NCBI RefSeq assembly: GCF_907164915.1
Contig: NC_061862.1
Coordinates: forward strand, 58,196,619 to 58,260,618
Direction: 5' to 3'
Origin: Impatiens glandulifera
Lineage: Eukaryota > Streptophyta > Magnoliopsida > Ericales > Balsaminaceae
Length of the DNA stretch: 64,000 nt
The stretch's first letter is position 1, and every line of letters begins with the position of its first letter. Position numbers and translations under genes: made by a program. This document shows positions 11,816 to 22,789 of this stretch, piece by piece. The notes beneath the pieces are model-generated. The model was not told the origin of the DNA, ran no database searches, and saw only the letters and a program-made list of their open reading frames with translations.

Positions 11816-12093
11816 AATTATTATTTAAAATAAATTATTATTAAATTTAATAAGTATAAATAATATATATATATATTTAAATTATTAATCACATTACAGA
11901 ATTCAGTATAATATTTAATTTTATTTTATTATATTTTATAATAAAATAATTAATTTAGATATTAAATATATATTATTAAAAAAAAATCAAAATAATTTTT
12001 TTATGTTTCTTTAAAAAAAATTCATGTGTTCTCATATTAACAAATATTAACAAAATTTAAGATATTTACATAATAATTATTTATTATGATTTG

Positions 12094-15058
12094 TGTAAGC
12101 ACCAATAATTTACCCACTAATTTATTAGATTAAAAAATTATTTTAATTTAATTATAAATAAATAAAATTAAAATATTTAACTTATAGTCAAAACCAATTA
12201 AAACAATTAATTAAGCTAATTGGTGTGATAATTAAAGTCTTATTAATTAAGAAAAATTGTCAAAATAATGAAAATAAATATATTTGAGATAAATGTTATT
12301 ATTTATCTTAAAATAATTTTAGAAAAAATTAAGGAATAAAATAAATAATTTAAAATGAATAAGGTACCCATTTCATCTCTCAAAATTATTTATTTAACCC
12401 TAAAAATATAAAATAAAATAAATTGATAAAATATTTGTCATATTTATTTTAATATTTTGTGTATTTAAAAAGATTAAAATTAAAACTAAAACTAAAAGAT
12501 TGAAAAAAAAATCAATTTCAAACAAACCTTTAAGGTTTTAAAATAAAAATAAAACCAATAATCGGGTGTAGCCGAAATTGGGAGATAAAATGACAACCGC
12601 AACCAAGGCCATCAGATGAGCATTGAATCTCAATTCAACGCTCCAGGCGCGCCCGCGTAGCCCGTTGTAGCAGAAGACGCGTACATACGCGAGGAAGAGG
12701 ATCCACTAACGGGACGTTAGCGTTGTCCGTCAAAACGCAACGACGCTTGACGGAACGCTCAAATGCGCTCAAAACGACGTCGTTTTGAGCGCCACCTTCG
12801 TCTTCAACGCGACGCCGCAACAGATAAGATCAAAGACCCATATTTGATCTTCTCTTTTTGGAACTCCCTCGTTAATAAACCATTTCGGCTTATTTAAAGC
12901 CTAAAATGATCACCCTATGATGGTGATAATTTTTCCTACAAAATAGGGATGATTCATCCCTATTCTGGCCAACTTGAGGAAAAACAACCAGAATACCATA
13001 AATGGATTTTGAATGATTCAATCTAATTGAAGCCTCAACCGACATTGGGCAACTATAAATAGCCCCCCTAAGTCGATTCAAAGGCAAGAGATCCAGTCTC
13101 CACATTCCAATCTTTGATTTTCAGAAATCCGCCATTAAAGTTTCAAGCATTTGGATTTTTTGAAACTTTGGATAAGACCTTAAAGCTTGGATCTAAGCAT
13201 CCTAACAACTTCCATAAGGTCTAAGGAGTGTTCTTCAATCATTGGTAAGGATTCAATCACCCTCTAATTCATATTTACAGTTTGAATTTGAAATTTTTAT
13301 ATTTTAAATTTCATAAACTTGTATGTTTGTTGTTTATGGTGTTTTTTGGTTGAATAATGATCCTAGGATCATTTAAAAACTATCTGGATAAGATAGAACC
13401 GATCAATTGATCTTAACAACAAAAACCCGAATTTGAATTTTTAAAATTCAAAAATCGGGTTTGCTATTCCTAGGCTAATTCTGTTGAATCACAACATAGA
13501 AAACATCCCAACATAATTTGTAATGATGTTGGACAACTATTTGAATAATGTTTGATCAAAATCAAAATTTTCAAAAATAATTGAAATTTTATGTTCTTGA
13601 TTTGATCAAAACGAACATTCATTGTTCTTATATTGGTACTAATCAAGTATATGAGATATAAGGAAGCTATTGAATATCTCATTTCTCCTTAAAACAACTT
13701 TAAAATAAAAAATCAAAAGTTTGATCACAAACTGTTTTGAACAAATTGATCATCATTCGGGTTTATTAATACCTTGAGATGATGATCAAAATGTTCCTAA
13801 GAGCTTTGTGAAACTACCCAAACCCTTGGATTAAAGAATCCGAGCTAAAAAAACAAACTAAAAAATGAACATTTGTGTTCTTGAGGACCAATAATTGTTA
13901 GTCTAAGACCGAGAATCCTCGATCTTGACCAAAACTTAGGACTGAGAAATTTGAACCGAGGACCGAAAGATTCGACCGAGGATCTTAGTCCAAGACTGAG
14001 AAGTTCAACCTAGGACTGAGTATCCCTAAACCTATGACCGATGAACTTAGCCCAGAGCTAACCCAAGACCTATGGGTTTATACACTCAGACCGAAGTTCA
14101 GCTAGGGATCGAGAGTCCTTAACACCTATATCGTGGGACTTTGGCACCCAGACCGAAAATCACGAGCCTCGACCGAGAGGCTCCTCAACCTGGTTAGAGG
14201 ATCTTTTGACCTCAACCGATAAAAACGAACCTGAGGCTTAGGACTCTAGTTCTAAGCTTGTTTGGTTCCACTTTTCAAAACCCAAAATTAATTTTGTAAT
14301 TTTGAAACCTCAAATCATTTTCTAAAAATCCTAAAAATTATAAAATGATTTCAAAATATTTTTGTGATATTTCCACAAAAAATATTGACTAATGCATGTT
14401 TAGTGTTTATTTCTAAACCCTAACACCCTTAAAAACGACTGATGTTCTTTATGTATAAATCCTCCCTAGTTCTCATCAAGAACAGGTACCAGGATTTTAA
14501 ATATTGCTGTTTCAATATTATAAATAACGCTAAAACCTAGAAAAATGACTAGGACCGAAAGAATAATTACTTAAAACTCAAACGATATATAACAGATTTT
14601 ACAAAGTTAATTTTATAAGTAGAGACCATTTTTAAACGGTTATGAAGGATGAAGCGCGAAAGTCTTTTCTTGAGTATCACCAAACTACGAATTAAAAGAA
14701 ACTTTGGCCAATATGTTTATACACGTATGCCAACTTTTATAGAATTTCAAAAATCAATCGACGACTTTGTTTCAAATAAATAATATTTTTAATTAATTAA
14801 GTTTAATTAATTTAAACTAATGGATTACTAAAATTCAAATTGTAATTTGATCACCGCAAAATTTTGAATTATTTAAAATTGAACCCCGAAATTAAATATT
14901 TTTAATTAATTTCAAAGATTGTTAGGATCATTTGAAAATCTTTTAAATAATATTTTATTTTAAAAGAAAATTCATGACACGCAAACCGATGTTGAATTCT
15001 CGAACCTCAACTTTTTTCTGCAAAACCGATACAAAGGATTTTTCCGGGGGTTACTACA
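12094..15058 (+). mobile_element. Ogre/Tat-like Gypsy 5' LTR
   Basis: The right boundary is well supported. The sequence ends ACTACA at 15058 and is followed after 3 bases by TGGCGACTCTACTAGG, a primer-binding-site type used by Tat/Ogre Gypsy elements. The left boundary is put at TGTAAGCACC (12094), which resembles the start of the related LTR fragment read leftward from 60823, but it is approximate. Features shared with 58746-60823 in reverse complement include the GATCCACTAACGG block (near 12700 and 60232) and the CCGAGGACCGA-type degenerate repeat (13900-14230 and 58750-59060). A length of about 3 kb is plausible for this lineage. No second LTR or target duplication is visible. Confidence 0.6.
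13900..14240. repeat. Degenerate GACCGAG/CTCGGTC tandem region in the LTR
   Basis: Repeated short phrases around GACCGAGGATCTTAG, CCAAGACTGAGAAG and AGACCGAAAAT recur with irregular spacing. The reverse-complement version fills 58750-59060, supporting a shared LTR family. Confidence 0.55.
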
Positions 15059-15061
15059 TTC

Positions 15062-15079
15062 TGGCGACTCTACTAGGAT
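15062..15079 (+). other. Retrotransposon primer-binding site
   Basis: TGGCGACTCTACTAGGAT lies 3 bases after the LTR end. TGGCGACTC-type sites are known for Tat/Ogre elements, where the primer is reported to be tRNA-Arg. The tRNA match was not checked. Confidence 0.55.
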
Positions 15080-15200
15080 TAAATGTTTAACTCGAAAACA
15101 TAAACTTGACTTTTAAAATGTTTATATCACGTTTCCCACTTAATAGGCTTATCTTGAAAGGTACAACACTTAAAAGACGTGTATCTTATACCCTATTTTA

Positions 15201-15659
15201 ATGCCTTTATGTGTAAAGGGTACATCACCCTCTTCTAAGATTATCCCTCGACACCAGTTCATCCTATGGCTCGCCTTCTGGGAAAGACTCAGCACACGTG
15301 ATCGTATCAGTAAGTATATGAGCATCCCGGATGCGAGCTGTCTTCTATGCATAGGAAATGAAGAAACCATAGATCACCTATTCGGGAGCTGTTGTATTAC
15401 TTCGGAGCTTTGGGACAGATTCTTTAAAAGCCTGGAGCTTATCAGTTTCTCGAGCGAATGGAATGAAATCAAAGAAGCGGCACTACTCAAAGCCAAGGGA
15501 AATAGATTTGCAACAAGCGTGTTCAAGTGCGGCTTTGGAGCAGTGGTGTATAACATTTGGCAAGAACGGAATGCAAGGGTATATGACAGAACCCGCAGGA
15601 GCATTGACGAGTTATGGAAAGATATTGTATCAGATTGCAGCGCCCTCGCGGGAACGTGA
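15201..15659 (+). pseudogene. LINE reverse transcriptase C-terminus (zf-RVT)
   Basis: The frame of about 140 codons is open to its natural stop at 15657-15659. Residues after the insertion point match the plant LINE zf-RVT domain: PRHQFILWLAF, LSTRDRI, CLLC, ETIDHLFGSC, then SELWDRF. The upstream reverse transcriptase and endonuclease are absent because of 5' truncation. The first 12 codons are target sequence, not LINE. It has no upstream promoter or start of its own, so it is a dead fragment. Confidence 0.85.
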
Positions 15660-15906
15660 AGAGGAATTCCAAGCACGGAGCAGAAATGGAATATCTGTAG
15701 GAACTGGAATTTACCATTTTTTAAACTCACTAAAATTGAAAGTATTGTAAACAGATAATTCATTTACGTTTTTAGCTTTTATTCAGAATGTTACGACTTC
15801 AAAATCATTCTAGGCCTATCTAGAATGATCTCTTAAACTCGTGATTTTTTCCCGTTTTTGGGAATTTTTAATGAAATGACGCTAAGTCGTTTTCCCAAAA
15901 AAAAAA
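15237..15906 (+). mobile_element. 5'-truncated LINE with 18-bp target duplication and poly(A)
   Basis: The direct repeat GGTACATCACCCTCTTCT (15219-15236 and 15907-15924) flanks the insert, which ends in ten A residues. Bases 15237-15656 encode the end of a LINE reverse-transcriptase protein with a zf-RVT-like domain. RHQFILWLAFWERLSTRDRI is followed by SCLLC..... ETIDHLFGSC, matching the C..C...H...C layout. The short 3' UTR (15660-15896) precedes the tail. It has inserted into the leader of the Ogre/Tat-like element. Confidence 0.92.
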
Positions 15907-16402
15907 GGTACATCACCCTCTTCTTACTAACAAAGAAGTATACAACCGAGATCAATACTTCTACACCTATGTGCAAATATTATCAATGAGGAATGACAAC
16001 TAGTTACAAACCAAGTGATGTTACGAGAGGAAAAACTAGAATGGACGAGGTCGACCTCACCCTTTGGCAATGAGTCGTTCGATAGGACATAGACGTTTTG
16101 GAGGTGAGGGAAAATTCCCAATTGAATTTATATTCCCTAGTTTATGGCGGCGGTTTGACCCTTTCCACTATCGGTGAATGATACTTTCTTATGATTCCCT
16201 TAGAATAAAAAAACTCGGTTACTATCATCAAGTCGGTTGTTTGTCGTGTTCAAACAACCAAAAGACCTCGTCATTACAACCTTTATGTGACCACTATATA
16301 TGTATTATGTGTATGCATGTATAGTCTAAATGATCATCTTAAACACGTTCCTTCATTTCAAAACAAACATGTTTGTAAATGTTTTGAGTTTTAATCTTAG
16401 AC

Positions 16403-17072
16403 GATGTCCATGCTGACGGATGTCGAGTTAATCCAATGGGTTGAAAACTTTCATGAAAATGGGTAGAACCATGGGATTTACGGACCAACCCCATCATGAG
16501 GTTCACAAACTTCAAAATAAATCTCACATTCATGATGCAAATACAAAGGAGATGGGTACATACATGTCGTGTCTACTATATGGGAGAAAGGGCCATGTGC
16601 CCAACCATAGAAGAGTTTCGAGCTATCCTAATGGCGGACAACAAAAACATTATGCACTTAAAACCACATGTAGAATCAATGTCTCTGAGGAAGATCTTGC
16701 AAGAGGAATACAAATATAGCAAAACAACATTCAAAACAATCCTCAAGAACAATGTCATTGACTTCTTGAGATGGACAAAAATGAAAATGAGGAATGGACA
16801 AATCCCTCTAACCATGAGATCCTCCTTGATGACAATGGCAATTCTTTTGGCCAATTTTTCATGGCTCCAGCGGATGATAAACCATCTTCCAAAATTTTAG
16901 AAGTAGCCTATCACATGCGTAGGGGAAACAAAGACCCCTTAGGCATCATCCTGGATGAAACTCTGATGGGTCTAAATGACTCATTCGTAACCTCTCCCGT
17001 GAGTAAAAGAGGCTCACCTATGGTCCTCTACATCTGGATGCTTGACAAGCTCGAGAGCCTTCCGTCGGCATG
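16403..17072 (+). pseudogene. DUF7745-like first ORF of an Ogre/Tat-type element, broken
   Basis: Three frame segments align in order with the plant retroelement-associated DUF7745 (plant-mobile-domain-like) protein. At 16403-16463 there is TDVELIQWVENF. At 16496-16770 there is GERAMCPTIEEFRAIL, a hallmark (C/V)PT-EE block. At 16771-17072 there is SFGQFFMAP, DPLGIILDETLMGLND, then GSPMVLYIWMLDKL, matching the P-ILAD-Y..L and PLLQ-W--HL blocks. An early stop and two frameshifts break it. It follows the LTR, PBS and leader at 12094-15236, so it is the element's first coding region. It ends abruptly at a Helitron-like fragment at 17073. Domain identity is by recall of conserved blocks. Confidence 0.6.
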
Positions 17073-17263
17073 ATATAAAAAACCGTGAAAAAATTATTAC
17101 AGTAAAAATATGATAACATATTACTTTTATTTTTAACCGTTTTAAGTTTATGAGCGGGTTAGCTCACAATCCAACCCAAGTATTCATTTACTCTCACATA
17201 TATATATCCAAATTAACCACAGACCTCGACCCAGCAATTCGGACATTTTAAAAATTAAACATC

Positions 17264-17264
<1 letters not shown>
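17073..17264 (-). mobile_element. Helitron-like 3' region fragment, copy 1
   Basis: In reverse complement it matches the blocks right of the (AT)n tracts at 21360-21500 and 27360-27510. Shared pieces include TGATGTTTAATTTTT, GTGGTTAATTTGGATATAT, GTGAGAGTAAATG and GGGTTG...CGCCCATAAA. The terminal hairpin seen in the other two copies is missing; the copy stops where the DUF7745-like frame ends. Confidence 0.5.
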
Positions 17265-17306
<42 letters not shown>

Positions 17307-17319
17307 TTATTTATTTATT
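17265..17319. repeat. (AT)n then (ATTT)n microsatellite
   Basis: About 19 AT units run into five ATTT-type units. In all three Helitron-like copies an (AT)n tract lies at this same relative position. Confidence 0.9.
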
Positions 17320-17595
17320 GGGATATTCTCCGCAATGTAGAGGTTGGTTGTTAGCGTTGAGAGCACAAACCAAGAATTAAAACAAAATTCAATATTGTTA
17401 TGATAAATTCAAGTTTACATTACTATGAAAAAAATAAACATAAAACATATCAACCAAAAGTTTATATCTTCTTTTCTTTAGTCAAATTCTCTGTACAGAA
17501 AAGAAAACCTTATTAGGACACAGGAACTAACCATCACAGGCCTGAATGCTCGATCACCAACGTTGTAAAATTGAATGAATTCAAGCTTGTAGTTC

Positions 17596-19896
17596 TCAAT
17601 CAAGCCCATCAAACCAAGTTCCATTCAAGAATTGATCCGGGATACTAAATGATGATACCCGATACATATGATTATTATTCCCGTTAAAATCATCCATATG
17701 TGGTACCTGATAGATAATATTCGGATCAGTTTGGTCAATTGCATTCCATGAATGGTTACAAGAGTTTGAGATTATTTCCCCTGTTGTAGTAGGATCATGC
17801 CCATTTTTTTTGAAGAGGGGATCGTAAAAAAGTGAAGCATTTATCTCTTCTTCACTGAGGATAGCAGTTCCTACAGGTGCCACTGCAGGTCCATTAGAAG
17901 CACAAGTTGTAGCAGTAGGTGAAACTAAAGGAGGTATAGTTTCATCCAAAACAACTTCCTCTTCCTTCTTATCAAAAGGACAAGAGAGTTGATTGATGAA
18001 GCATGCCTTAAGTGCAGCACTTCCCTCGCATTTAAGAGCATGATCTATAGTAGCCTTCCTTTTCGCATCATTCCAGCCACGCCCAAGGATCTGCATCTCC
18101 AACCAACCAAATGATCTCAGAAAGAGTAATCAACCAATGCCAAAAGGACATTTAAAGTAACCAAGATGGACTCCTTTTATTGCATATCTTGTTGCTGTGT
18201 AAGAGAAAGTGTTTATGTAAGCATGGTTGTTCCGATCTCAATTCAAATCCAAATATAGAAAAAACGTCAATAAATTTTTGAATCTGCATGCTTGAGTAAG
18301 TTCTTTTCCCAAACATTATCTTATCTTGATCCAAATCCAGATCAAATACATGACAAAAGAAAATGTCTGGATCCGAATTCAAATTCAGATCCAGAAACAT
18401 CCAGTGTTTCTAAATGGGAATGCAAACGTTTACATACTAACAAACAACTTCTAAATAGATCTCTTGCTACCCAGCAGGGACAGCACAAGGTATTTATGTA
18501 AGCATGGTTTGAATCGGGTTAATGGTAAGACGTTATTTTGGATTCAAAGTATAAATGCTTTATTATCTCAAAATGATACATCATTTAGTCCTTCAATTTA
18601 ACTTAATATTGATATGCACAAAAGTAGAACAATTAGCTCTTACCTTCTTGAGCTCTTCAGGGCGTGCAAAATTTAGACTCAGAAAATCTTGTATAGTTTT
18701 TATGCCTCTTTCCGTCAAACGGTCAACAATAGGTCCACGTTGTCCAATGTTTTTTAGGCACCATACATTATCCATAAGAGATAATACTTCTACACCCTTC
18801 CTATTTTCTGCAAATAAACAAGCAAATAAGATACACAATAAACCCGTTTTAAAGGATTATAATCAGCACTGACCTTTCATCCTTTTGTCTTTCATAGTGA
18901 AAGTGTTTGTCTTTGCTTCCTTTACTCTGATATTTTGAAAAGTATCCACGAATCTTGCTCCAAGCCTTAGCTTACTAACCGGCTTCCAATTCTTATCATG
19001 CAAGATCGAGAGGTCGTCCAAGGTTCCTATGCCGCCTTTTAGTTCAAGAAGAACATTTCCCTTGAGGATTTTTTTCTCATTCATTTCCTTTATAATATTT
19101 TGGCTGAACTCTTCTGCTGTCCAATCATCTCTGTCAAAGCTTCCCTTTAGGATAACTATTTCCAATTTTGCCGAAGCTTCTGGTCCAGAGATGACAGCTT
19201 CGCCAGTATGAACATCAAATAGAGTTACTAAAATAAAGCTGTTCCCTTCACCTCGTATGGGTTCTGCTGTCCATACAGTCTCCGAAACATTAGATGAGAA
19301 TTGTAATTCCAAGTATCTCGGTTCAGAAGAGCTGCCAGCAGCACCAGAATAGCTGATGCATAGAATCATTTCAAGCATTAGTCAGTCAATGGAAAGTGGA
19401 AACTAACTTCAACCCAAAAAAGACGAGGCTTGGAGAAAAGAGTGAAAGATCCAATCTATGATGCACAATGAAATGTGAATCTTACTTACCATTTTCCATT
19501 GTTGAGATATTTGAGCTGCTGTTCAATTTCCTTTTTTACCTACACAATACACATACAAGAAATGTCAAACTAAATATGGAATCAAGAACATCAAAACAAA
19601 GAGAAAAGCGGTTAGTAAGGAAAGGAAAACGTCTTTACAAAGAAAAAAGGAAGTTGCTCACAATTGGTCGAACTATCTGCTCGAAAGCTATCTGCAGAAG
19701 TGATGCGCCATCGATCCCTCTGCAGAAGAGACAAAGGCATAATTTTGCTTAGATATTAGATTGATTTATGATTAATGAATGGAATTAGAGAACAAAAACG
19801 TTACTTTATTATAAAGTCGGAACAGTTGATCTCCTCCAAAACAGCTGAATTGATTTGGGAATTAGCAAGTCCTGACGTCGGAAGATTGTCTGACAT
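17596..19896 (-). CDS. CBP60: Calmodulin-binding protein 60 family transcription factor (six exons)
   Basis: Exons, in order of transcription: 19896-19805, 19719-19662, 19539-19490, 19352-18874, 18807-18644 and 18090-17596. All introns are GT-AG and phases close to give 445 codons with stop at 17596-17598. Exons 4-5 hold the CBP60 DNA-binding/immunoglobulin-like core (PF07887). Its blocks include GEAVISGPEASAKLEIVIL, KLRLGARFVD, RVKEAKT and VWCLKNIGQRGPIVDRLTERGI. Exon 6 begins ILGRGWNDAKRKATIDHALK, like the helical region after the core. The N-terminus is short (about 66 residues) and has LLQIAFEQIVRPIVKKEIEQ, matching the usual start of the core. CBP60 proteins are nuclear, plant-specific regulators; some bind calmodulin and control salicylate immunity genes. 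Which clade this is, and whether it binds calmodulin, cannot be told here. It is the only apparently intact host gene in the window. The ATG at 19896 is the first in frame; I could not confirm the 5' UTR structure. Confidence 0.88.
18229..18492. mobile_element. 264-bp insertion in CBP60 intron 5, flanked by 17-bp direct repeats
   Basis: TTTATGTAAGCATGGTT occurs at 18212-18228 and again at 18493-18509 without mismatch. This looks like a target duplication around the insert. The insert has CAAATCCAGATC-like phrases in direct and inverted arrangement (18320-18400) but no clear poly(A) or polymerase III boxes, so its class is unknown. It sits within the last intron and does not alter coding sequence. 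Confidence 0.5.
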
Positions 19897-20130
19897 GATT
19901 ATTAAGAGAATTGTTTGTTAGGGTTGAGAGATGAACAACAACAGAAAATTACAAATAATTTGATTGAAAGAACTTACAAGAATATTTATTTGCAGAGAGA
20001 GGCATATGGTTGAATATTTGCAGAGAGATGCTTACCATAACTTTACAATCTTTCTCCGAGTGGCGTGGCGGAGATAAGAATGCAAGTGAATGAGGGTTTG
20101 AGAACAACCAAGTGTTGTTGGCTCACGGCC
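19897..20130 (-). promoter_or_regulatory. CBP60 5' leader and proximal upstream region
   Basis: Directly upstream of the start codon. Read on the minus strand it contains CTCTCTCTGCAAATA-type phrases (two related copies near 20000 and 20028) and CTCTCAACCCTAACAAACAA just before the ATG. Part of this sequence recurs in the opposite orientation at 8391-8446. Transcription start and TATA box could not be placed. Confidence 0.45.
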
Positions 20131-20923
20131 ATCAAATATAATATTAACACCTAGGGAATAATACACTTTCTTATTAGAATCAATCGTGGGTGATATAGAG
20201 TTTTTTTAATCATTAATTCAACCTTTATTTCATTCAAATTCAAATCAACTTGGAGCACCCTCATTGTTCAATCAAATTTACACATTACCTCATTTAATTT
20301 TAGTTCCCCAACTATTCAGCCATTAATTTTCTAATCGGTAGATAAATAATGATTAATTCAATGCTGCCATTATAGGCACTACATATATCCCACTCATGAA
20401 GTGACAAATATTAACTTTCTTATTTGATGATTTTTTTCTCTTTGTATATATGACGATGATTTCTTAATAGATAAATGTACTATCTGTACTGGTAGCATCG
20501 AACTGTACTGGTAGCATCGAACTAACCATAAATAATATTAGTATAAATTGAATGACTTGTTATGGGGATTAGATATGCTCTTCTAACACTTTCTTCACAA
20601 ATTATCAAAACAATCATTTTCATTCACATTAATCATGTTTAGATCTATCAAAAAAATATATATAGTATTTAGTTAAAAGTATTAATCATTCTCATTTTCA
20701 TTAATAATGTGATCTATCAAGAAAAATTATTATTATTATTTTTTCATTAAAATTAGTTTTGATTTAATTAAAAAAAATTCATATAACATAGGGCATAGGG
20801 ATAGGGAGTGAATCTATTGTATCCTATGATAAGCCACAATATGCATTGTTCTTCAAATTGTTTGGTTCAGCATGGGTCAAATAAATCAATATACTAAAAT
20901 ATTTTTTATTTTAATTTTTAAAA

Positions 20924-20988
<65 letters not shown>

Positions 20989-21339
20989 CCTTTTAAGTTT
21001 TTTTTTATCAAAAATAATTATCACTTTCTCAAAATTATAACTATCATTATTTTTTTCTCCTACTAAAATTTTTAAATAATTACAATCCAAACAAGCTCTT
21101 GATTCTTCACCTTTGATCTTAATTAGAAAAAAAAAATAACCTAAAATCAAATGAACGAAGTCAATTTTATATATATAACTAGACATGTCTTAATAAATAA
21201 ATGTTTTTAATTTTTTTTTAAAATCTCAATATCACAAATTCTAACATAATTGATTTTAATTTTCAGAAGATATGAGTTACGGTTTAAAAAGAAAAATAGA
21301 CATGTGATGTGAACATATTACTTATATTTGTTGTCAAAT
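20131..21339. other. AT-rich intergenic DNA upstream of CBP60
   Basis: No gene recognised. It contains a 19-bp tandem duplication (20484-20521, unit CTGTACTGGTAGCATCGAA) and a long (TA)n tract (20927-20982). The open frames across the TA tract are low-complexity artefacts. Confidence 0.6.
20927..20982. repeat. (TA)n microsatellite
   Basis: About 28 uninterrupted TA units. Confidence 0.95.
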
Positions 21340-21665
21340 ATATATATATATATATAAAATGATGTTTAATTTTGAAAGTGTTCAGATTGTCGAGTCGAGA
21401 ATTGTGGTTAATTTTGATATATGTGAGAGTAAATGATACTTGGGTCGGATTCTGGGTTGACTCGCCCATAAACTTAAAACGGTTAAAAATAAAATTAAAA
21501 ATGATATAGGTATATTCCGAACTCGCACCCTAAGAAAACAAGTACAACTCTTTAACCAATTAGGCTAATAACACTTTATATTTTAAATTCAACACCAAAT
21601 TTGAAAAATGCGGGACGTTGTAATAATATATTTGTATGCGTGTGCATCGCACGAGATCTTCCTAG
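21340..21665 (+). mobile_element. Helitron-like 3' terminal region, copy 2
   Basis: It follows a short (AT)n tract and ends with a GC-rich hairpin-forming sequence (CGTGTGCATCGCACG, 21639-21653). Eight bases later comes CTAG at 21662-21665, followed by T. A hairpin followed by CTRR and a T in the target is the Helitron 3' signature. The interior (21355-21480) is shared with 17073-17264 and 27360-27510. No Rep/helicase coding is present, so it would be non-autonomous. Confidence 0.5.
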
Positions 21666-22121
21666 TTTAGAAAATAATGATTAACTTTATAGGTATTGAA
21701 CAAGCAACTAATGTTAACATAATTTATAAACTTAGTTGTACATTAAACCACTGTTTTCATGATGGAAATACCATCCAATCAACCACAACAACGATCTCGA
21801 ACAGAAATTAAGAATAATAGATAAATAAGTTCTATATTAAATGAATAAATAAATAAGGTTGAGTTAGATTTGTTAAGGTTATAGTTAGTTCTTAATTAGC
21901 TACTCGCCTTAATAAGAAAAGACTAAGGTGGATTAATCCCAGCCCAGCCAATTTGATTTTTATATATCTTATTTATTAAATGACTATTAGAGAAGACTTG
22001 TATTATTTATTTGAAAGAAACGCCAATATTTTGGGAATGAGTGATGATATAGAAGTTGTTTGATGTTTTAAAATGAGTTATTTTATTATTATTAGGAATT
22101 AAATAAGAACTAGTATAACAT
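21666..22121. other. Intergenic DNA, nothing recognised
   Basis: AT-rich with no open frame or repeat of note. It ends at the target duplication of the hAT-like element. Confidence 0.5.
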
Positions 22122-22129
22122 CTCACAAT

Positions 22130-22672
22130 TTGGGGTGTTCAATATTTGGTCTGAAATAAATATCTAACTGCACCGAATTCGAATTTTATTTTTAGTTTTC
22201 GAATCGAATTTCAAACTAATTCGAATTCAAATACGGTTTTCGAATTAATTTTCGAGTTTAGGTTTCAACTCGAAAACCAAACCAAAAACCGAATTCATTT
22301 GTTTATTATTTATTTTTTCAAACTTAGTTTAAGAAAAAATTTAAAATAATCAAATTAGAATATTTTGAACTCAAGTTTTAATAATAAAAAAAATAACAAA
22401 AGCACTAATGGTCTAGCGATAGAATAGTACCCTGCCACGGTATAGACCCGGGTTCAATTCCTGGCTGAAATAAAAATTATTTGAAATTCGAACCGAATAT
22501 CAAAGGGTGCGATTTATTTTGAGTTATGCTAGTTTCAAAAAATAAAAATGATTCGAAATTCGAACCGAATATCAAAATTGGGTTCGTCGATTCGGTTTTC
22601 AAATTGGCTAAAAAAAATAAAAATTCGAATAAACCGAGGAACTCAAATAACCTGAAACGATAAACACTCCTA
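22130..22672. mobile_element. hAT-like MITE with 8-bp TSD, carrying a tRNA-Gly relic
   Basis: The ends are short inverted repeats: TTGGGGTGTTCAAT at the left, and TAGGAGTGTTTATC on the opposite strand at the right. They are flanked by CTCACAAT (22122-22129) and CTCACAAC (22673-22680), an 8-bp TSD with one mismatch. The TAGGGGTGTTCA-like terminus and 8-bp TSD fit plant hAT MITEs. The interior is rich in TTCGAATT/AATTCGAA, and has a direct repeat GAAATTCGAACCGAATATCA at about 22482 and 22556. Confidence 0.65.
22402..22471 (+). pseudogene. tRNA-Gly(GCC) pseudogene
   Basis: The 70-base stretch closely follows plant tRNA-Gly(GCC). It has TGGTCTAG in the D-arm/A-box region, ACCCTGCCACGG with anticodon GCC, and CCGGGTTCAATTCCTGG as T-arm/B-box. 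The acceptor stem is broken: 5' GCACTAA does not pair with 3' CTGAAAT. It is therefore not a functional tRNA. It lies inside a hAT-like MITE. Confidence 0.8.
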
Positions 22673-22789
22673 CTCACAACTATGATTTTATATCTTTTTT
22701 AATTAATTTTAGTTTTCCTTGTCGAATATAATATATATAAATATAAAACACAAAAAAAATATTTAATATTTTTTTAAAAAGAAATTTAA

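Larger units (their letters stand above)
8470..12093. other. AT-rich intergenic region without recognisable genes
   Basis: Very AT-rich sequence with many stops in all frames. It includes a perfect 30-bp tandem duplication near 9421-9485, a degenerate ACCACATAATACTACCC-type repeat (9595-9790) and a (TA)n tract (11767-11815). No coding or RNA gene could be supported. Confidence 0.6.

Noticed and set aside
12635..12820. 61-codon Arg-rich frame on the minus strand
   Set aside because: Falls in a GC-rich part of an LTR. The related LTR fragment at 60180-60300 does not keep it.
15374..15763. 129-codon minus-strand frame
   Set aside because: Antisense shadow of the LINE reverse transcriptase end. 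It spans the LINE coding part and its 3' UTR.
20872..21066. Tyr/Ile repeat peptide
   Set aside because: Produced by a (TA)n microsatellite.
22402..22471. Functional tRNA-Gly gene
   Set aside because: Acceptor stem does not pair, so called a pseudogene.
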